From Rikenellaceae bacterium (GTDB lineage: Bacteria; Bacteroidota; Bacteroidia; Bacteroidales; Rikenellaceae), in contig JAFRZW010000016.1 of assembly GCA_017442365.1 (NCBI GenBank), positions 270,233 to 334,232 on the forward strand: a stretch of 64,000 nt of DNA, in the 5' to 3' direction. This document shows positions 46,149 to 57,194 of the stretch, one piece after another. The translations under genes were made by a program, and so were the position numbers. The notes under the pieces were generated by a model. It saw only the letters and a list, made by a program, of their open reading frames with translations. It did no database searches and was not told where the DNA came from. How positions within the stretch are numbered: position 1 is the stretch's first letter; the number at the start of each line of letters is the position of its first letter.

Positions 46149-47558
46149 TTATTTCGCTAAAACCAGCTTCTCGATCTCCTCGACCTGATGGCGGAACGAT
46201 TTGTCGGTCTCCATCAAGTTGGCAACAGCCTTGCACGAGTGAAGAACGGTGGCGTGGTTGCGACCGCCAATCGCTGCGCCGATCTGTGTCAGAGGTGCTT
46301 TGGTATGCTGCTTGCTCAGATACATCGCGATCTGGCGAGCCTGTGCGATTTCACGTGTGCGCTCGGTCGAATTGAATCGCTCAACGTCCAAATCGAGGTA
46401 TTGGCAAACTACCTGCTGAATGTGGTCGATGGTGATCTCCTTCTGGTAGAGCTTGATGTAGGCCTTCAAAATCTCCTTGGCCAGCGTGATGGTGATCTTC
46501 TTGCCGAGGAACGATGCGTGAGCCACGAGTGATGACAATGCACCTTCGATCTCGCGCACGTTGGCGCTGATATTATTGGCTAAGTACTCCACCACCTCGT
46601 CCGAAAGTTGTGCGTTCATCTTGGCAGCCTTGCTGCGAATGATCTTCAACTTTGTCTGGTGGTCGGGCGAATTAAGCTGTGCCGACAGACCCCACTTGAA
46701 ACGAGTGAGCAGTCGAGCCTCGATGTCCTTCAACTCAACGGGTGGCTTATCCGATGTAAAGATCAGCTGCTTGCCCGAAAGGTGTAGGTGGTTGAAGATG
46801 TTGAAGAATACAGTCTGCGTTCCCGCCTTGCCTGCCAACTCCTGAATATCGTCGATAATCAGCACGTCCACCATTTGATAGAAATGGATAAAATCGGGTA
46901 CCTCGCCATTGCGTACTGCGGTCTGATACTGTGCCATAAATTTATTCATCGACACATATAGCACCTGCATTTGCGGGTGGCGCTGACGGATTTCGTGTCC
47001 GATCGCCTGTACGATATGGGTTTTGCCGAGTCCCGAATCGCCATATATATATAATGGATTGAATGGCGTGTTGCCCGGATCGACGGCTACGGCCATACCG
47101 GCCGAGCGTGCCAAACGGTTGCATTCGCCCTCGATAAACGAGCCGAAAGTGTAGTTTGGACTGAGCTGGGGGTCAATAATGATCTTTTTGAGGCCCGGAA
47201 TTACAAACGGATTCTTTATATTTGCAGTGTCGGTTTGGGTTTTGAACTGCGAAATAGCGGTCGTATCACTGTTTTTCGATAGTGGTATGCTCTGTTCCGA
47301 TTTGGGTATCGCGTACCTCACGCGGGTTTGTTGTCCGAAAAGCGAAGCGATGATCGGTCTGACGAATGGGATATAGTTGCGTTCGATTTGACTGATGTAC
47401 GTTTCGTTCGGGACACGCAGGCTGAGAGTCTGACCGTCGAAGTTGAGCAGCGCGATCGGCTCAAACCAACGCGCAAACTCCTCCTCGGAGGTCTGCTTTC
47501 GAATTTGCGATAGGCAATTTTGCCATATATCGCTATATGCCTGAGTGTTTGTGAGCAT
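46149..47558 (-). CDS. dnaA: Chromosomal replication initiator DnaA
   Basis: Initiates replication at oriC, 469 residues. Domain I (1-75) is followed by a linker. The AAA+ domain has Walker A GDSGLGKT (173-180) and Walker B VLIIDDIQ. Domain IV carries the DnaA-box-binding signature GGRNHATVLHSCK near 435. The ATG at 47558 is used; the frame also offers a TTG one codon earlier. It is transcribed away from phosphoglucomutase. A full origin is not evident in the adjoining gap. Confidence 0.96.
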   Translation of the reverse strand: MLTNTQAYSDIWQNCLSQIRKQTSEEEFARWFEPIALLNFDGQTLSLRVPNETYISQIERNYIPFVRPIIASLFGQQTRVRYAIPKSEQSIPLSKNSDTTAISQFKTQTDTANIKNPFVIPGLKKIIIDPQLSPNYTFGSFIEGECNRLARSAGMAVAVDPGNTPFNPLYIYGDSGLGKTHIVQAIGHEIRQRHPQMQVLYVSMNKFMAQYQTAVRNGEVPDFIHFYQMVDVLIIDDIQELAGKAGTQTVFFNIFNHLHLSGKQLIFTSDKPPVELKDIEARLLTRFKWGLSAQLNSPDHQTKLKIIRSKAAKMNAQLSDEVVEYLANNISANVREIEGALSSLVAHASFLGKKITITLAKEILKAYIKLYQKEITIDHIQQVVCQYLDLDVERFNSTERTREIAQARQIAMYLSKQHTKAPLTQIGAAIGGRNHATVLHSCKAVANLMETDKSFRHQVEEIEKLVLAK

Positions 47559-47561
47559 CAA

Positions 47562-47792
47562 TTAAGGGTTGTATTGTTTTTTTTGACATCACAAAGATTG
47601 TGATAAAATTGTGTAAAAAAAAATGCTCCAATAGTTGCATTTTAACTTTTTTATCTTATGGGTAAAAAGCGCATAAAAAATCATATATATTTAATCGTCT
47701 GATTATGAATATTAGATAATTTTTCTTACCTTTGTCTATATAATATTTTTTATCCCGATAAACCGTAAACTATAAATAAAACTAATCACATT
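47562..47792. other. dnaA/phosphoglucomutase divergent gap with one DnaA-box-like word
   Basis: This 230-base AT-rich gap holds a -7 element for the phosphoglucomutase gene (47727-47734). It also has one relaxed DnaA box, TTTTACACA on the minus strand (47610-47618). A cluster of boxes, as expected of an origin, is absent. The single box might allow self-control of dnaA. Confidence 0.35.
47727..47734 (+). promoter_or_regulatory. Promoter -7 element for the phosphoglucomutase gene
   Basis: TACCTTTG, an exact -7 match, 58 bases before the ATG. No clear -33 element. Confidence 0.45.
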
Positions 47793-49532
47793 ATGGACAA
47801 CAATCTCGAACAACTCGTTATGAGTAAAGCGCAGAAGTGGCTCGAAGGTAATTACGATGAGGCTACCAAAGCGCAGGTTAAGTATCTGATTGACAACGAT
47901 AAAAAGGAGCTGACCGAGTGCTTCTATAAAGACTTGGAGTTCGGTACGGGCGGTCTGCGCGGCATTATGGGCGTGGGTTCGAACCGTATGAACGAATATA
48001 CTGTCGGTATGGCTACTCAGGGCCTGTCTAACTACTTGAAGGAGTGCTTCAAGGGTCAGGAGGTGAAGGTTGCCGTAGCGCACGACTCGCGCAACAATTC
48101 GCGCTTCTTTGCTGAGCGTGTTGCCGATATTTTTGCATCGAATGGCTTCAAGGTTTATCTGTTCGACGAACTGCGTCCGACCCCCGAGTTGAGCTTCGCA
48201 ATTCGTGAGTTGGGTTGCCAGAGCGGTGTTGTTGTAACGGCGTCGCACAATCCCAAGGAGTACAACGGCTACAAGGCATATTGGGCTGATGGTGCGCAGG
48301 TAACTCCCCCGCACGACAAGAATATCATTGCTGAGGTTGAGAAGATCACCTCGATCGACCAGATCGAGCTTGGCAAGAACCCCGAGAATATCACCATTTT
48401 GGGCAAGGAGTTCGACGAAATCTATCTGGCACGCATTAAGGGTCTGTCGATGGCTCCCGAGGCAGTTGCAAAGAACCACGATATGAAGATCGTCTATTCG
48501 CCTATGCACGGTGCAGGTGTAAAGTTGGTTCCCGCGTCGCTGCGCAACTTCGGTTTTACCAATATTATTATGGTCGAGGAGCAGAGCGTTGTCGATGGCA
48601 ACTTCCCCACCGTTGCGTCGCCCAACCCCGAGGAGCGTGCTACGATGAGTATGGCTATCGAGTTGGCTCGTAAGGAGGGTGCAGAGCTGGTAATCGCAAC
48701 CGACCCCGACGCTGACCGTATCGCAATCGCAGTTCTGGACGATAAGGGCGAGTATGTGCTCTTGAATGGTAACCAGACTATGGTGCTGCTGCTCAGCTAT
48801 ATGCTGACCCGTTGGGGCGAGCTGGGTAAGCTCGATGGCAAGCAGTTCGTGATCAAGACTATCGTAACTTCGGAGATGGTTAAGGCGGTTGCTGACGCAT
48901 ACGGCGTGAAGTGCTACGACTGCTTGACCGGTTTCAAGTATATCGCAAAGATTATCCGCGAGAACGAGGGCAAGACCACCTATATCGGCGGTGGCGAGGA
49001 GAGCTTTGGTTTCTTGGCTGGCGACTTTGTTCGTGATAAGGACGCAGTGAGCGCGTGCGCATTGGCTGCTGAGGCTATGGCGTGGGCTAAGGAGAAGGGT
49101 CTGACGCTGCACGAGTGGTTGAAGGAGCTCTACGTGAAGTATGGCTTCTATCGTGAGGGTCTTGTTTCGGTTGTCCGCAAGGGTAAGGAGGGCGCTGAGG
49201 AGATCCAGAAGATGATGGTTGATATGCGTACCAATCCTCCCAAGACCATTTTGGGTTCGCCCGTAGTGAAGATCAACGATTTCTTGTCGTTGGAGCAGAC
49301 CGACGTTGTTGCAGGCACCAAGACTCCGATCGAGCAGGATAAGAGCAACGTATTGCAGTTCTTCACCGAGGACGGTACGAAGGTATCGGTTCGCCCGTCG
49401 GGTACCGAGCCTAAGATCAAGTTTTACTTCGGTGTTTGCGCTCCGTTGTGCTGCACCGCACGTTTCGACGATGTTCAGGCTGAACTTGACGCTAAGATCG
49501 AGGCTATCAAGAAGGAACTGAATCTGATCTAA
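47793..49532 (+). CDS. Phosphoglucomutase/phosphomannomutase (PGM2-like)
   Basis: Interconverts sugar 1- and 6-phosphates (probably glucose or mannose), 579 residues, cytoplasmic. The phosphoserine site is TASHNP with Ser151, the metal loop is DPDADR, the sugar-binding loop is GGGEESFG, and the phosphate-binding end is RPSGTEPKIKFY. The length fits the PGM2/PMM-type branch. The gene stands alone between a divergent dnaA and a converging glycosidase gene, with a strong terminator. Confidence 0.95.
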   Translation: MDNNLEQLVMSKAQKWLEGNYDEATKAQVKYLIDNDKKELTECFYKDLEFGTGGLRGIMGVGSNRMNEYTVGMATQGLSNYLKECFKGQEVKVAVAHDSRNNSRFFAERVADIFASNGFKVYLFDELRPTPELSFAIRELGCQSGVVVTASHNPKEYNGYKAYWADGAQVTPPHDKNIIAEVEKITSIDQIELGKNPENITILGKEFDEIYLARIKGLSMAPEAVAKNHDMKIVYSPMHGAGVKLVPASLRNFGFTNIIMVEEQSVVDGNFPTVASPNPEERATMSMAIELARKEGAELVIATDPDADRIAIAVLDDKGEYVLLNGNQTMVLLLSYMLTRWGELGKLDGKQFVIKTIVTSEMVKAVADAYGVKCYDCLTGFKYIAKIIRENEGKTTYIGGGEESFGFLAGDFVRDKDAVSACALAAEAMAWAKEKGLTLHEWLKELYVKYGFYREGLVSVVRKGKEGAEEIQKMMVDMRTNPPKTILGSPVVKINDFLSLEQTDVVAGTKTPIEQDKSNVLQFFTEDGTKVSVRPSGTEPKIKFYFGVCAPLCCTARFDDVQAELDAKIEAIKKELNLI

Positions 49533-49553
49533 GCAGAACTATCCTATTAAATG

Positions 49554-49593
49554 AAAATATCCGCCATCTGCGAAGATGGCGGATATTTTTTGT
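49554..49593. terminator. Bidirectional terminator after the phosphoglucomutase gene
   Basis: A perfect 16-base stem (49554-49569 with 49574-49589) with a GCGA tetraloop. It ends in T runs in both directions. Confidence 0.92.
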
Positions 49594-49612
49594 TTAGACG
49601 TAGGCGTTTGCC

Positions 49613-51082
49613 TTACTTGATAGTAACGCTAACGGCCTCGCTCTCGTTGTGGCAGCGGTCCATAGCCGTTACGACGTAAGTACCCTCAGCCTTGGCGGGC
49701 AACTCGAACTCGGTCGAGCGGGTCGTAGTAACGATGTGGTTACCGGCATCAACATCAACCTTCTCGCCCTTAGCGAAGTGATATACAACGAAGTAGATCT
49801 GCTCCTGCATCGGGTCTTTGGTTGCAGCGCGCTTCCAGGTGAGCTTGCTACCATTCAACTTCAACGACTTAACCTTAGCGGGAGCTACGGCGTCGATAAA
49901 GTCGTAAGCGGGGATCACAGCGGGACGCGAGTGCTCGACGTTGATCAGCTGGTCGCCTGCGCCGCCTGCATTGCTAACGATCGGATAAGCGGGCCACATA
50001 CAGGTACCGTGAACGTTGTCCAGGTAGCGGCTCATCTCGATCATACGTGTAAATTGGTTGGTGCCCGCGCACAGGTCGGGAGCTTTGATTGCCGAATGAA
50101 CGCTCAGACCGTAGTACATATGGCGACCAAAGGTGTTCTCGTTCCACCAGCGAGCCAAGATGTCATAGCTTGCAGTCTTGTGGTCGAGGCGCAGATAGAG
50201 CTGCGGCAACATATAATCTACCCAACCCTTCTCGGTCCAGAGGATTACGTCCGAGAACAGACCGCTGTAATTCTCAAATGCGTCGGTGCGGCTACCGCGG
50301 GGGTCATTCTTCTGATTGCGCCATACGCAGAAGGGGCTGATACCCAGACGTACCCAAGGCTTCGTTGCGCGCATATCGTAGTGCAACTGCTCGATCAGCA
50401 GATCGACGTTCTTACGACGCCAATCGTCCAACTTCATACCGTTGCCATACTTAGCATAGCTCTTCTCATCGGGGAACTCCTCGCCCTTCACGGGATAGGG
50501 ATAGAAATAGTCGTCCATATGGATTGCATCTACGTCGTAGCGGGTTACGATGTCGCGTACTACCTTGGTGATGAAGTCGCGGCACTCGGGCAGACCCGGA
50601 TCGAACAGAATCTGCTGACCGTAGCGAACGAACCATTCGGGGTGCTTGTAGTAGATGTGGTTTTCGGGCAACTCGTCAGTCTTGACCGTCGTAACGCGAT
50701 AGGGGTTGATCCAAGCGTGCAACTCGATGTTGCGCTTGTGGCACTCGTCGATCATAAACTGCAAGGGGTCCCACATCGGATCGGGAGCTTTACCTGCGGT
50801 GCCGGTCAGATAGCGGCTCCACGGCTCCAACTCCGAAGGATAGAGTGCGTCAGCCGACGGGCGGATCTGCCACAGAATGGCATTGATACCGGCCAATTGG
50901 AGCGAATCGACCATATTGACCAAATAAGCCTGAGTCTGCTCCGAAGTCATTGCAGCGTACTGCTTCTGATGAACGGTGTGAATCCACGCACCGCGGAACT
51001 CACGCTTGGGGTGCTGCTGAGCCTCGGCCTGAGCTACGAAAGCAACTGCAAGCACTGCCAGAATTAACGATTTGAGTTTCAT
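49613..51082 (-). CDS. Exported GHL10-family (DUF187) glycosyl hydrolase, DigH-like
   Basis: Predicted exported glycosidase of 489 residues. A signal peptide (cleavage after about residue 21) precedes a TIM-barrel domain with family marks EFRGAWIHTV, INAILWQIRP, HAWINPYR and the acidic DAIHMDDYFYP. A C-terminal fibronectin-like beta domain covers about 400-489. DigH-type relatives cut peptidoglycan glycan strands lacking stem peptides; a role in wall turnover is inferred. It is the last gene of the lepB-to-glycosidase run. Confidence 0.88.
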   Translation of the reverse strand: MKLKSLILAVLAVAFVAQAEAQQHPKREFRGAWIHTVHQKQYAAMTSEQTQAYLVNMVDSLQLAGINAILWQIRPSADALYPSELEPWSRYLTGTAGKAPDPMWDPLQFMIDECHKRNIELHAWINPYRVTTVKTDELPENHIYYKHPEWFVRYGQQILFDPGLPECRDFITKVVRDIVTRYDVDAIHMDDYFYPYPVKGEEFPDEKSYAKYGNGMKLDDWRRKNVDLLIEQLHYDMRATKPWVRLGISPFCVWRNQKNDPRGSRTDAFENYSGLFSDVILWTEKGWVDYMLPQLYLRLDHKTASYDILARWWNENTFGRHMYYGLSVHSAIKAPDLCAGTNQFTRMIEMSRYLDNVHGTCMWPAYPIVSNAGGAGDQLINVEHSRPAVIPAYDFIDAVAPAKVKSLKLNGSKLTWKRAATKDPMQEQIYFVVYHFAKGEKVDVDAGNHIVTTTRSTEFELPAKAEGTYVVTAMDRCHNESEAVSVTIK

Positions 51083-51112
51083 AGTTGTTTGGTTTTTAAT
51101 TGGTTAGTGAAT

Positions 51113-51760
51113 TTATTTTACTCTGATCATATTCAATCCATCGCGCAACGGGAGAATGAAACTCTCGACACGCTCGTCGTCGCGTACCATACGATTGAAC
51201 TCCAAGATTCCTTGCGTCTGGCGGTCGTTGTGAGCCACCTCCTCGACCACCTTCCCGTACCACAGAATGTTGTCCGCCAGCAGTATCGAGCCGCTATGCA
51301 CCAATGGCTCTCCCCCATCGTCGCCCATCAACATACGGTAGTAGGCCGGATATTCGCGCTTGTCGCCGTCGATAAACACCAGGTCGAATTGCCTACCGAG
51401 CGTCGGTGCAATTTCGAGTGCCGAGCCGATATGCAGCTTGATTTTCGAACCGTGCTCCGAGCGGTCGAAAAACTCCTGAGCCATAGGCTCCAACTCGTCA
51501 TCAACCTCGATGGTGTCGATCGTGGCACCCTCTTCCAACCCTGCGGCCATACTCAGCGCGGAGTAACCTGTGAATGTGCCGATTTCGAGCACCGACCGTG
51601 GCCGCAACATCTGCACAATCATACGTAGCAGTCGCCCTTGAATATGCCCCGAGATCATTCGCGGGTGCATAATTCGCAGGTTCGTCTGTCTGTCCAACTC
51701 GTGCAGCAACGCCTCCTCGGGCGACGAAAGTTCGTGTATGTATCTCTCTAATGGGTCCAT
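51113..51760 (-). CDS. SAM-dependent O-methyltransferase (caffeoyl-CoA/catechol type)
   Basis: Protein of 215 residues of the Methyltransf_3 family. The SAM loop is VLEIGTFTGYSALSMA near 66-81, and metal-binding residues appear in DLVFIDGDKREYPAYY and DNILWYGKV. The natural substrate in gut bacteria is unknown. It starts 2 bases before the end of the M16 peptidase gap, so it is tightly linked to that gene. Confidence 0.9.
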   Translation of the reverse strand: MDPLERYIHELSSPEEALLHELDRQTNLRIMHPRMISGHIQGRLLRMIVQMLRPRSVLEIGTFTGYSALSMAAGLEEGATIDTIEVDDELEPMAQEFFDRSEHGSKIKLHIGSALEIAPTLGRQFDLVFIDGDKREYPAYYRMLMGDDGGEPLVHSGSILLADNILWYGKVVEEVAHNDRQTQGILEFNRMVRDDERVESFILPLRDGLNMIRVK

Positions 51761-51762
51761 AC

Positions 51763-52980
51763 TTATTTATATATAAGTGTCGATGTTCGTCCGAAAATAT
51801 CGTTTGCTATCTCGGCTATCTGATCGCGCGTGATCGCCGCAATACGTTCATAAACCTTTTCGACGGGCTCTATCTCGTTGTAAATCAAGAAGCTCTTGCC
51901 ATTACCGAGCATATATGCCTCGCGGCTCTCCATTGCGATAGCCATCTGTCCCATATATTGCTTTTTGGCGATTGCCAACTGACGAGCGGTGAGTGATTCG
52001 CGACAGAGCGTGTCGATTTGCTCGGCAACCAACTCGCGACAGCGGTCAATCTTGTCGCGATCCGAACTAAAATAGATACTCGTTGCTCCCGTATCGGTAT
52101 ATGGTGTGTAGCTTGCTTCGATGTTGTAGGTCAGTCCGTTACGCTCACGCACAGCAATATTGAGCAGCGAATTTGCGCAAGGACCTCCCAATGTGTTGAT
52201 CAGCAGTGCCAACGGCAGGCGTCGCTCATCGCTCAGCGAATAGGCTCGATTGCCGATAATGCAATGTGCTTGATGCAGATGTTTGACGACGCTTTTCTCG
52301 AATGGCTCGAACGGTGCGGGGGCGATTCGCTCGAACGAGCGTTGAGTTGCGGGTACGTTGGCAAAATATCGCTCGGCAATCTCGCGTATGCGACGATCCG
52401 AGATGTTGCCCACCGTTGCAAAAACCATCTGGTCGGTGGTGTGCGTGCGTCCGACGAAACGTTTGATACGCTCTGTGTTATAGTGTTTTAATGCTGTCTT
52501 ACGCCCCAAAATATTGTGCCCTAACTGCGACCCTTCAAAGAGCATATCCTCGAACGTGTCGTAGATCATATCGGCGGGTGAATCCTTGTACGAATTGATC
52601 TCGTCGGCCACCACCTCGCGTTCGCGTACCAGCTCCTTCTCGGGGAAGGTCGAGTGGAATGCAATGTCGGCAATCAGCTCGGCTGCTTTGGGCAGGTCGC
52701 GTCGCAGTACGGTGGCGTGTATGGCTGTCTCCTCTTTGGTTGTATAGGCATTCAATTCGCCACCCAGATTCTCTAATCGGCAGTTGATGTGGTAAGCTCG
52801 ACGGTGCTCTGTCCCTTTGAACAGCGCGTGCTCGGTGAAGTGGGCCAAGCCGTGCTCATCGCTCTGCTCGTCGCGCGTGCCGGCATTGATTATCAATGCA
52901 CAATAGGCCACATCGGAGCGTACAGCACGATGTATTCCGCGGATTCCGTTGGGTAGCGTATATGTGTAGAATTTCTCCAT
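51763..52980 (-). CDS. M16-family zinc peptidase
   Basis: Peptidase of 405 residues of the insulinase/processing-peptidase type. The inverted zinc motif HFTEH is at 47-51, and the third ligand Glu lies in the EREVVADEINSY segment about 75 residues on. The second, inactive half-domain follows from about 210. No signal peptide is visible, so it is probably cytoplasmic. It is 4 bases downstream of uvrA and 2 bases upstream of the O-methyltransferase. Confidence 0.93.
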   Translation of the reverse strand: MEKFYTYTLPNGIRGIHRAVRSDVAYCALIINAGTRDEQSDEHGLAHFTEHALFKGTEHRRAYHINCRLENLGGELNAYTTKEETAIHATVLRRDLPKAAELIADIAFHSTFPEKELVREREVVADEINSYKDSPADMIYDTFEDMLFEGSQLGHNILGRKTALKHYNTERIKRFVGRTHTTDQMVFATVGNISDRRIREIAERYFANVPATQRSFERIAPAPFEPFEKSVVKHLHQAHCIIGNRAYSLSDERRLPLALLINTLGGPCANSLLNIAVRERNGLTYNIEASYTPYTDTGATSIYFSSDRDKIDRCRELVAEQIDTLCRESLTARQLAIAKKQYMGQMAIAMESREAYMLGNGKSFLIYNEIEPVEKVYERIAAITRDQIAEIANDIFGRTSTLIYK

Positions 52981-52984
52981 TCGT

Positions 52985-55777
52985 CTAATGTTTAGCGAGG
53001 AACTGCCCCGTATGGCTACGTTCGCATTGTTTCAATTCGCGCGGTGTTCCCTCGAATACGATCTCTCCGCCACGATCACCAGCCTCGGGTCCGAGATCAA
53101 TGACCCAATCGGCACACTTGATCACGTCCATATTGTGCTCGACGATTACTACCGAGTGTCCGCGCTCGATCAGAGCATCGAAAGCGGCGAGCAGCTTATT
53201 GATGTCGTGGAAATGCAGACCCGTAGTCGGCTCGTCGAAAATGAACATCACTCGCCCTGCCGAGTTCTCGCGCAACATATACGATGCTAACTTAACTCGC
53301 TGACTCTCACCGCCCGACAGCGTCGAAGATGATTGACCGAGTTTGATATATCCCAACCCGACGTCCTGCAATGGTTGCAGTCGTTCGACAATGCGTCGAC
53401 AGATACTCTCCGTACCTGCACCAAAGAACTCGATCGCCTCGTCGATCGTCATTTCCAGCACATCGTAGATCGACTTGTCGTGCCAGCGCACCTCCAAGAT
53501 CTCATCTTTGAACCTGCGACCACCGCACGCCTCGCACTTCAACTCGATGTCGGCCATAAACTGCATCGACACCTTGATCACACCGTCGCCTTGACACTCT
53601 TCGCAGCGACCGCCCGCGATGTTGAACGAGAAGTGCGACGGACCCATTCCGTTGTGCTTGGCGTATGGTTGATCGGCATACAGACGGCGAATTTCGTCGT
53701 ATGCCTTGATATATGTTACGGGATTCGAACGCGACGACTTACCAATCGGATTCTGATCGACCAACTCGACCGATGAGAGCAGGCCGAGGTCGCCTTCGAG
53801 CGATTCGAAATCGCCCGGTTTCAGTCCCGTTTCGGTCAGTTGGCGTCGCAGAGCGGGATATAGAATACCCTTCACGAACGATGATTTGCCACTGCCACTA
53901 ACGCCTGTGATACAGGTCATTACACCAAGCGGAATGCTCACGTCGATACCTTTCAGATTGTTCTCACGCGCGCCACGAATAATGACGTGTCCCGCTGCAC
54001 TGCGGAACGATTGGGGCACTGCAATCGAGCGTCGTCCTGTCAAGTAGTCGGCCGTTAGGCTCTCGCTCTGCTCATTCAGCAGTTTATCGAGTGGACCGTT
54101 GAAGACTACCCTGCCGCCCAACTCGCCCGCTCGCGGACCGATATCGACGATGTAGTCAGCTGCACGAATAACCTCCTCCTCGTGCTCAACGACAATCACC
54201 GTATTACCCAAATCGCGCAGTTGTTTCAGCACACCGATCAATCGGTGCGTATCGCGCGGGTGCAGACCAATGCTCGGCTCGTCCAAGATGTAGAGCGACC
54301 CGACCAACGAACTGCCCAACGATGTCGATAGGTTAATGCGTTGACTCTCACCGCCTGAGAGCGTCGAGGAGAGTCGATCGAGTGTCAGATATCCCAATCC
54401 GACGTCAGTCAGGTAGCGCAGGCGGTTGCGTATCTCGACCAAAATGCGCTCCGAGGTTGCTGTGTCGTGCTCGTCGAGTTGAATCGTAGCGAAGAAATCG
54501 ACCAGTTCATCGACGCTCATCGTAACCAGATCGGCAATCGTGCGACCTCCGACACGCACATAGAGTGCCTCCTTGCGCAGGCGACTACCTCCACACTCCG
54601 AGCAAAGCGTCTTGCCCGTATAGCGTGCCTTCATTACTCGGAATTGAATCTTATATCGTTCTCCGTCAATGTATTGGAAAAATTCGTCCAACCCGTGGAA
54701 ATACTCATTTCCGCGCCACAGAAGTTGTTTCTGTTCGCGTGTCAGGTCGTGATAAGGCGTATGAACGGGGAAATCGAACTTGTAGGCATTATTTACCAGC
54801 TGCTCCTTCCACCACTTCATCGTTTGTCCTTTCCAGCAAGCGATTGCGTCCTCGAATATCGAGCGACTCTTGTCGGGGACCACCAGATCCTCGTCAATGC
54901 CGATCACCTTGCCGTAACCTTCGCAACGTGGGCACGCTCCGATCGGATTATTGAAACTGAAAAGGTGTTCGGTCGGCTCTTCGAAGGTCATTCCGTCCAA
55001 TTCGAAACGCGACGAGTATTCCACCACCTCGTCCTCATCTCCGAGCGCAATGATTCGACATACACCGCCGCCCAATTCGTAAGCACGCGCCACTGCATCG
55101 CGCAAACGGCTGCACACCTCCTCGTCGTCCGACAAACGGGCACGATCCACCACGACCGAGATGCCCTCGGCTGTTTCGTTGCTTGAAATATCCTTTATAA
55201 CCTCCTCAATCAGTGCGGTTTGGCCATTGCGATAGATTCGCAAAATACCCTCGCCAAAGAGCACCGTCAGCTGCTCGATTACACTCTGACCTTCGGTCAA
55301 TACCAGCGGTGCAGCTACCATAATTCGCTTGTCCGACCAGCGTTCGACGGCCTCGGCAATAACCTGCTCAGGTTGGTAACTACGCACCTCGCGCCCCGAA
55401 ATTGGCGAGAATGTGTGTCCCACGCGGGCGTACAGCAGTTTGAGGTAGTCGTAAATCTCGGTGGTTGTGCCGACGGTCGAGCGAGGGTTTTTGGTCGAAA
55501 CTTTTTGCTCAATGGCGATTGCGGGAGCGATGCCCGAGATCAGATCGACGTCGGGTTTTTCGATACGACCGAGGAACTGACGCGCATAAGCCGACAGACT
55601 TTCGACATAACGGCGCTGACCCTCGGCAAAAATTGTGTCGAAGGCCAATGTGGACTTACCCGACCCCGAGAGTCCGGTAACGACCACTAACTTGTTATGC
55701 GGAATCGTGAGCGAGATATTTTTGAGGTTATGCACTCTCGCTCCCCGAATCGTAATCTGTTGCTTTTCGTCGGTCAT
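52985..55777 (-). CDS. uvrA: Excinuclease ABC subunit A
   Basis: Damage-recognition ATPase of nucleotide excision repair, 930 residues. It shows two ABC cassettes (GLSGSGKS near residue 37, GVSGSGKS near 630) and two LSGGESQR signatures. The zinc-module pairs CSECGG, CEECQG and CEACGG are visible. The length is normal. It lies between pyrI (12-base gap) and the M16 gene (4-base gap). Confidence 0.98.
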   Translation of the reverse strand: MTDEKQQITIRGARVHNLKNISLTIPHNKLVVVTGLSGSGKSTLAFDTIFAEGQRRYVESLSAYARQFLGRIEKPDVDLISGIAPAIAIEQKVSTKNPRSTVGTTTEIYDYLKLLYARVGHTFSPISGREVRSYQPEQVIAEAVERWSDKRIMVAAPLVLTEGQSVIEQLTVLFGEGILRIYRNGQTALIEEVIKDISSNETAEGISVVVDRARLSDDEEVCSRLRDAVARAYELGGGVCRIIALGDEDEVVEYSSRFELDGMTFEEPTEHLFSFNNPIGACPRCEGYGKVIGIDEDLVVPDKSRSIFEDAIACWKGQTMKWWKEQLVNNAYKFDFPVHTPYHDLTREQKQLLWRGNEYFHGLDEFFQYIDGERYKIQFRVMKARYTGKTLCSECGGSRLRKEALYVRVGGRTIADLVTMSVDELVDFFATIQLDEHDTATSERILVEIRNRLRYLTDVGLGYLTLDRLSSTLSGGESQRINLSTSLGSSLVGSLYILDEPSIGLHPRDTHRLIGVLKQLRDLGNTVIVVEHEEEVIRAADYIVDIGPRAGELGGRVVFNGPLDKLLNEQSESLTADYLTGRRSIAVPQSFRSAAGHVIIRGARENNLKGIDVSIPLGVMTCITGVSGSGKSSFVKGILYPALRRQLTETGLKPGDFESLEGDLGLLSSVELVDQNPIGKSSRSNPVTYIKAYDEIRRLYADQPYAKHNGMGPSHFSFNIAGGRCEECQGDGVIKVSMQFMADIELKCEACGGRRFKDEILEVRWHDKSIYDVLEMTIDEAIEFFGAGTESICRRIVERLQPLQDVGLGYIKLGQSSSTLSGGESQRVKLASYMLRENSAGRVMFIFDEPTTGLHFHDINKLLAAFDALIERGHSVVIVEHNMDVIKCADWVIDLGPEAGDRGGEIVFEGTPRELKQCERSHTGQFLAKH

Positions 55778-55789
55778 TGAATGTTTGTC

Positions 55790-56257
55790 CTATTTGATCA
55801 TCTCCATCTGCGATTGAGGGGTTACCTTCTCGCAGTAGCGGCAACGCAACGAGATCTGTCCGTCGTGGTTCATCACATCAAATGCCGTGCGAACGGGCTC
55901 GTTGTTGGTGATACACTTGGGGTTGGCGCAACGCACGAAACCATCAATATGTTCCGGAACGGTTACCTTACGCTTCTCGATCACCTCGAAATCCTTAATC
56001 GTATTGACCATCGCCATCGGAGCAAACAGAGCAATGCGGTTGATCTCCTTGTCGAGGCAATAACGATCGGCAATCTTGATAATTGCCTTGCTACCCATAC
56101 GCTTACTTTCGAGATTCATACCGAACGTAATGCGCTGCGGAGCTCGGTCAAGCTGCATAATGCGGATAATCTTGAAGAGCTGATCCGACGGAATGTGGTC
56201 GATTACCGTACCATTCTCGATGGCGCGAACCTCTTGTATTTTATTATCGTGTGCCAT
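55790..56257 (-). CDS. pyrI: Aspartate carbamoyltransferase regulatory chain
   Basis: Allosteric subunit of aspartate transcarbamoylase, 155 residues, binding CTP/ATP. The zinc ligands are Cys in CANPKC (near 109 and 114) and CRYC (near 138 and 141). The nucleotide-binding N-terminus (GTVIDHIP) is clear. It follows pyrB by 9 bases, as usual for a pyrBI operon. Confidence 0.97.
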   Translation of the reverse strand: MAHDNKIQEVRAIENGTVIDHIPSDQLFKIIRIMQLDRAPQRITFGMNLESKRMGSKAIIKIADRYCLDKEINRIALFAPMAMVNTIKDFEVIEKRKVTVPEHIDGFVRCANPKCITNNEPVRTAFDVMNHDGQISLRCRYCEKVTPQSQMEMIK

Positions 56258-56266
56258 AGTCCTTTT

Positions 56267-57178
56267 TTACTTTTTAACGCCTAACAAATAACTGATGATT
56301 GCCATACGGGTATAAACGCCGTTTTCGGTCTGGTTGAAGTAGTATGCCTTGGGATTCTGATCGACGTCGTAAGCGATCTCGCCCACGCGCGGCAGCGGGT
56401 GCAGAATACGCATATTCTCCTTTGTGCCATCGAGCATTGAGTTCTTCAAAACATAGACATTCTTCACGCGCTCATACTCCATCGGGTCGGTGAAACGCTC
56501 GCGCTGCACGCGGGTCATATAGACAATGTCTGCCTCGTTGATAGCGTTGCCGATCTCGGTCGTCTCGGTGTATTCCAAACCCTTGTCGCGCAAGAACTGC
56601 TTATACTCCTCGGGCATACGCAGTTCGGGCGGAGCAACGAACGTAAATTTGGTATTGAAGTGCGAGAGAGCCTGCAACAACGAATGTACGGTGCGGCCGT
56701 ACTTCAAATCGCCGACCATCATAATGTTGATACCGTCTAACGTGCCCTGTGTCTTCTTGATCGAATAGAGGTCGAGCAACGTCTGCGAGGGGTGCTGATT
56801 TGCACCGTCGCCTGCATTGACGATGGGCACTTTCGAGAATTCGCTGGCGTAGCGCGGAGCACCCTCCAACGAGTGGCGCATTACGATCATATCGCAGTAG
56901 TTGCTAATCACCTGAATTGTGTCGTGGAAGGTTTCGCCCTTCGATACGCTGGTGTTAGCCGTATCCGAGAAACCGATCACGCGGGCACCGAGGCGGTTGA
57001 TTGCGCTCTCGAAACTGAGTCGGGTGCGGGTCGAAGGCTCGAAAAACAGCGAGGCGATCACTCGTCCGTTGAGCAGCGGCTCGTAGGGGTGCTCCTCGAA
57101 GTAGGCAGCCAATTCGGTAATGCGAATGATCTCATCTTTGGTGAGATCGGTGATTGAAATAAGACTCTTCTTCGCCAT
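56267..57178 (-). CDS. pyrB: Aspartate carbamoyltransferase catalytic chain
   Basis: Makes carbamoyl aspartate, the committed step in pyrimidine synthesis, 303 residues. The carbamoyl-phosphate site STRTR is at 49-53. [10 protein letters not shown] and HPLPRV complete the active site. It pairs with pyrI downstream. No pyrimidine attenuator was recognised upstream; the gap to yigZ is only 16 bases. Confidence 0.98.
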   Translation of the reverse strand: MAKKSLISITDLTKDEIIRITELAAYFEEHPYEPLLNGRVIASLFFEPSTRTRLSFESAINRLGARVIGFSDTANTSVSKGETFHDTIQVISNYCDMIVMRHSLEGAPRYASEFSKVPIVNAGDGANQHPSQTLLDLYSIKKTQGTLDGINIMMVGDLKYGRTVHSLLQALSHFNTKFTFVAPPELRMPEEYKQFLRDKGLEYTETTEIGNAINEADIVYMTRVQRERFTDPMEYERVKNVYVLKNSMLDGTKENMRILHPLPRVGEIAYDVDQNPKAYYFNQTENGVYTRMAIISYLLGVKK

Positions 57179-57194
57179 AGTTTATGTTTGGTTT

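Noticed and set aside
47600..47618. oriC beside dnaA
   Set aside because: Only one relaxed DnaA box and no clustered repeats.
47736..49112. 458-codon open frame on the minus strand
   Set aside because: Antisense shadow of the phosphoglucomutase gene with no protein features.
49649..51067. 472-codon open frame on the plus strand
   Set aside because: Antisense shadow of the GHL10 glycosidase gene.
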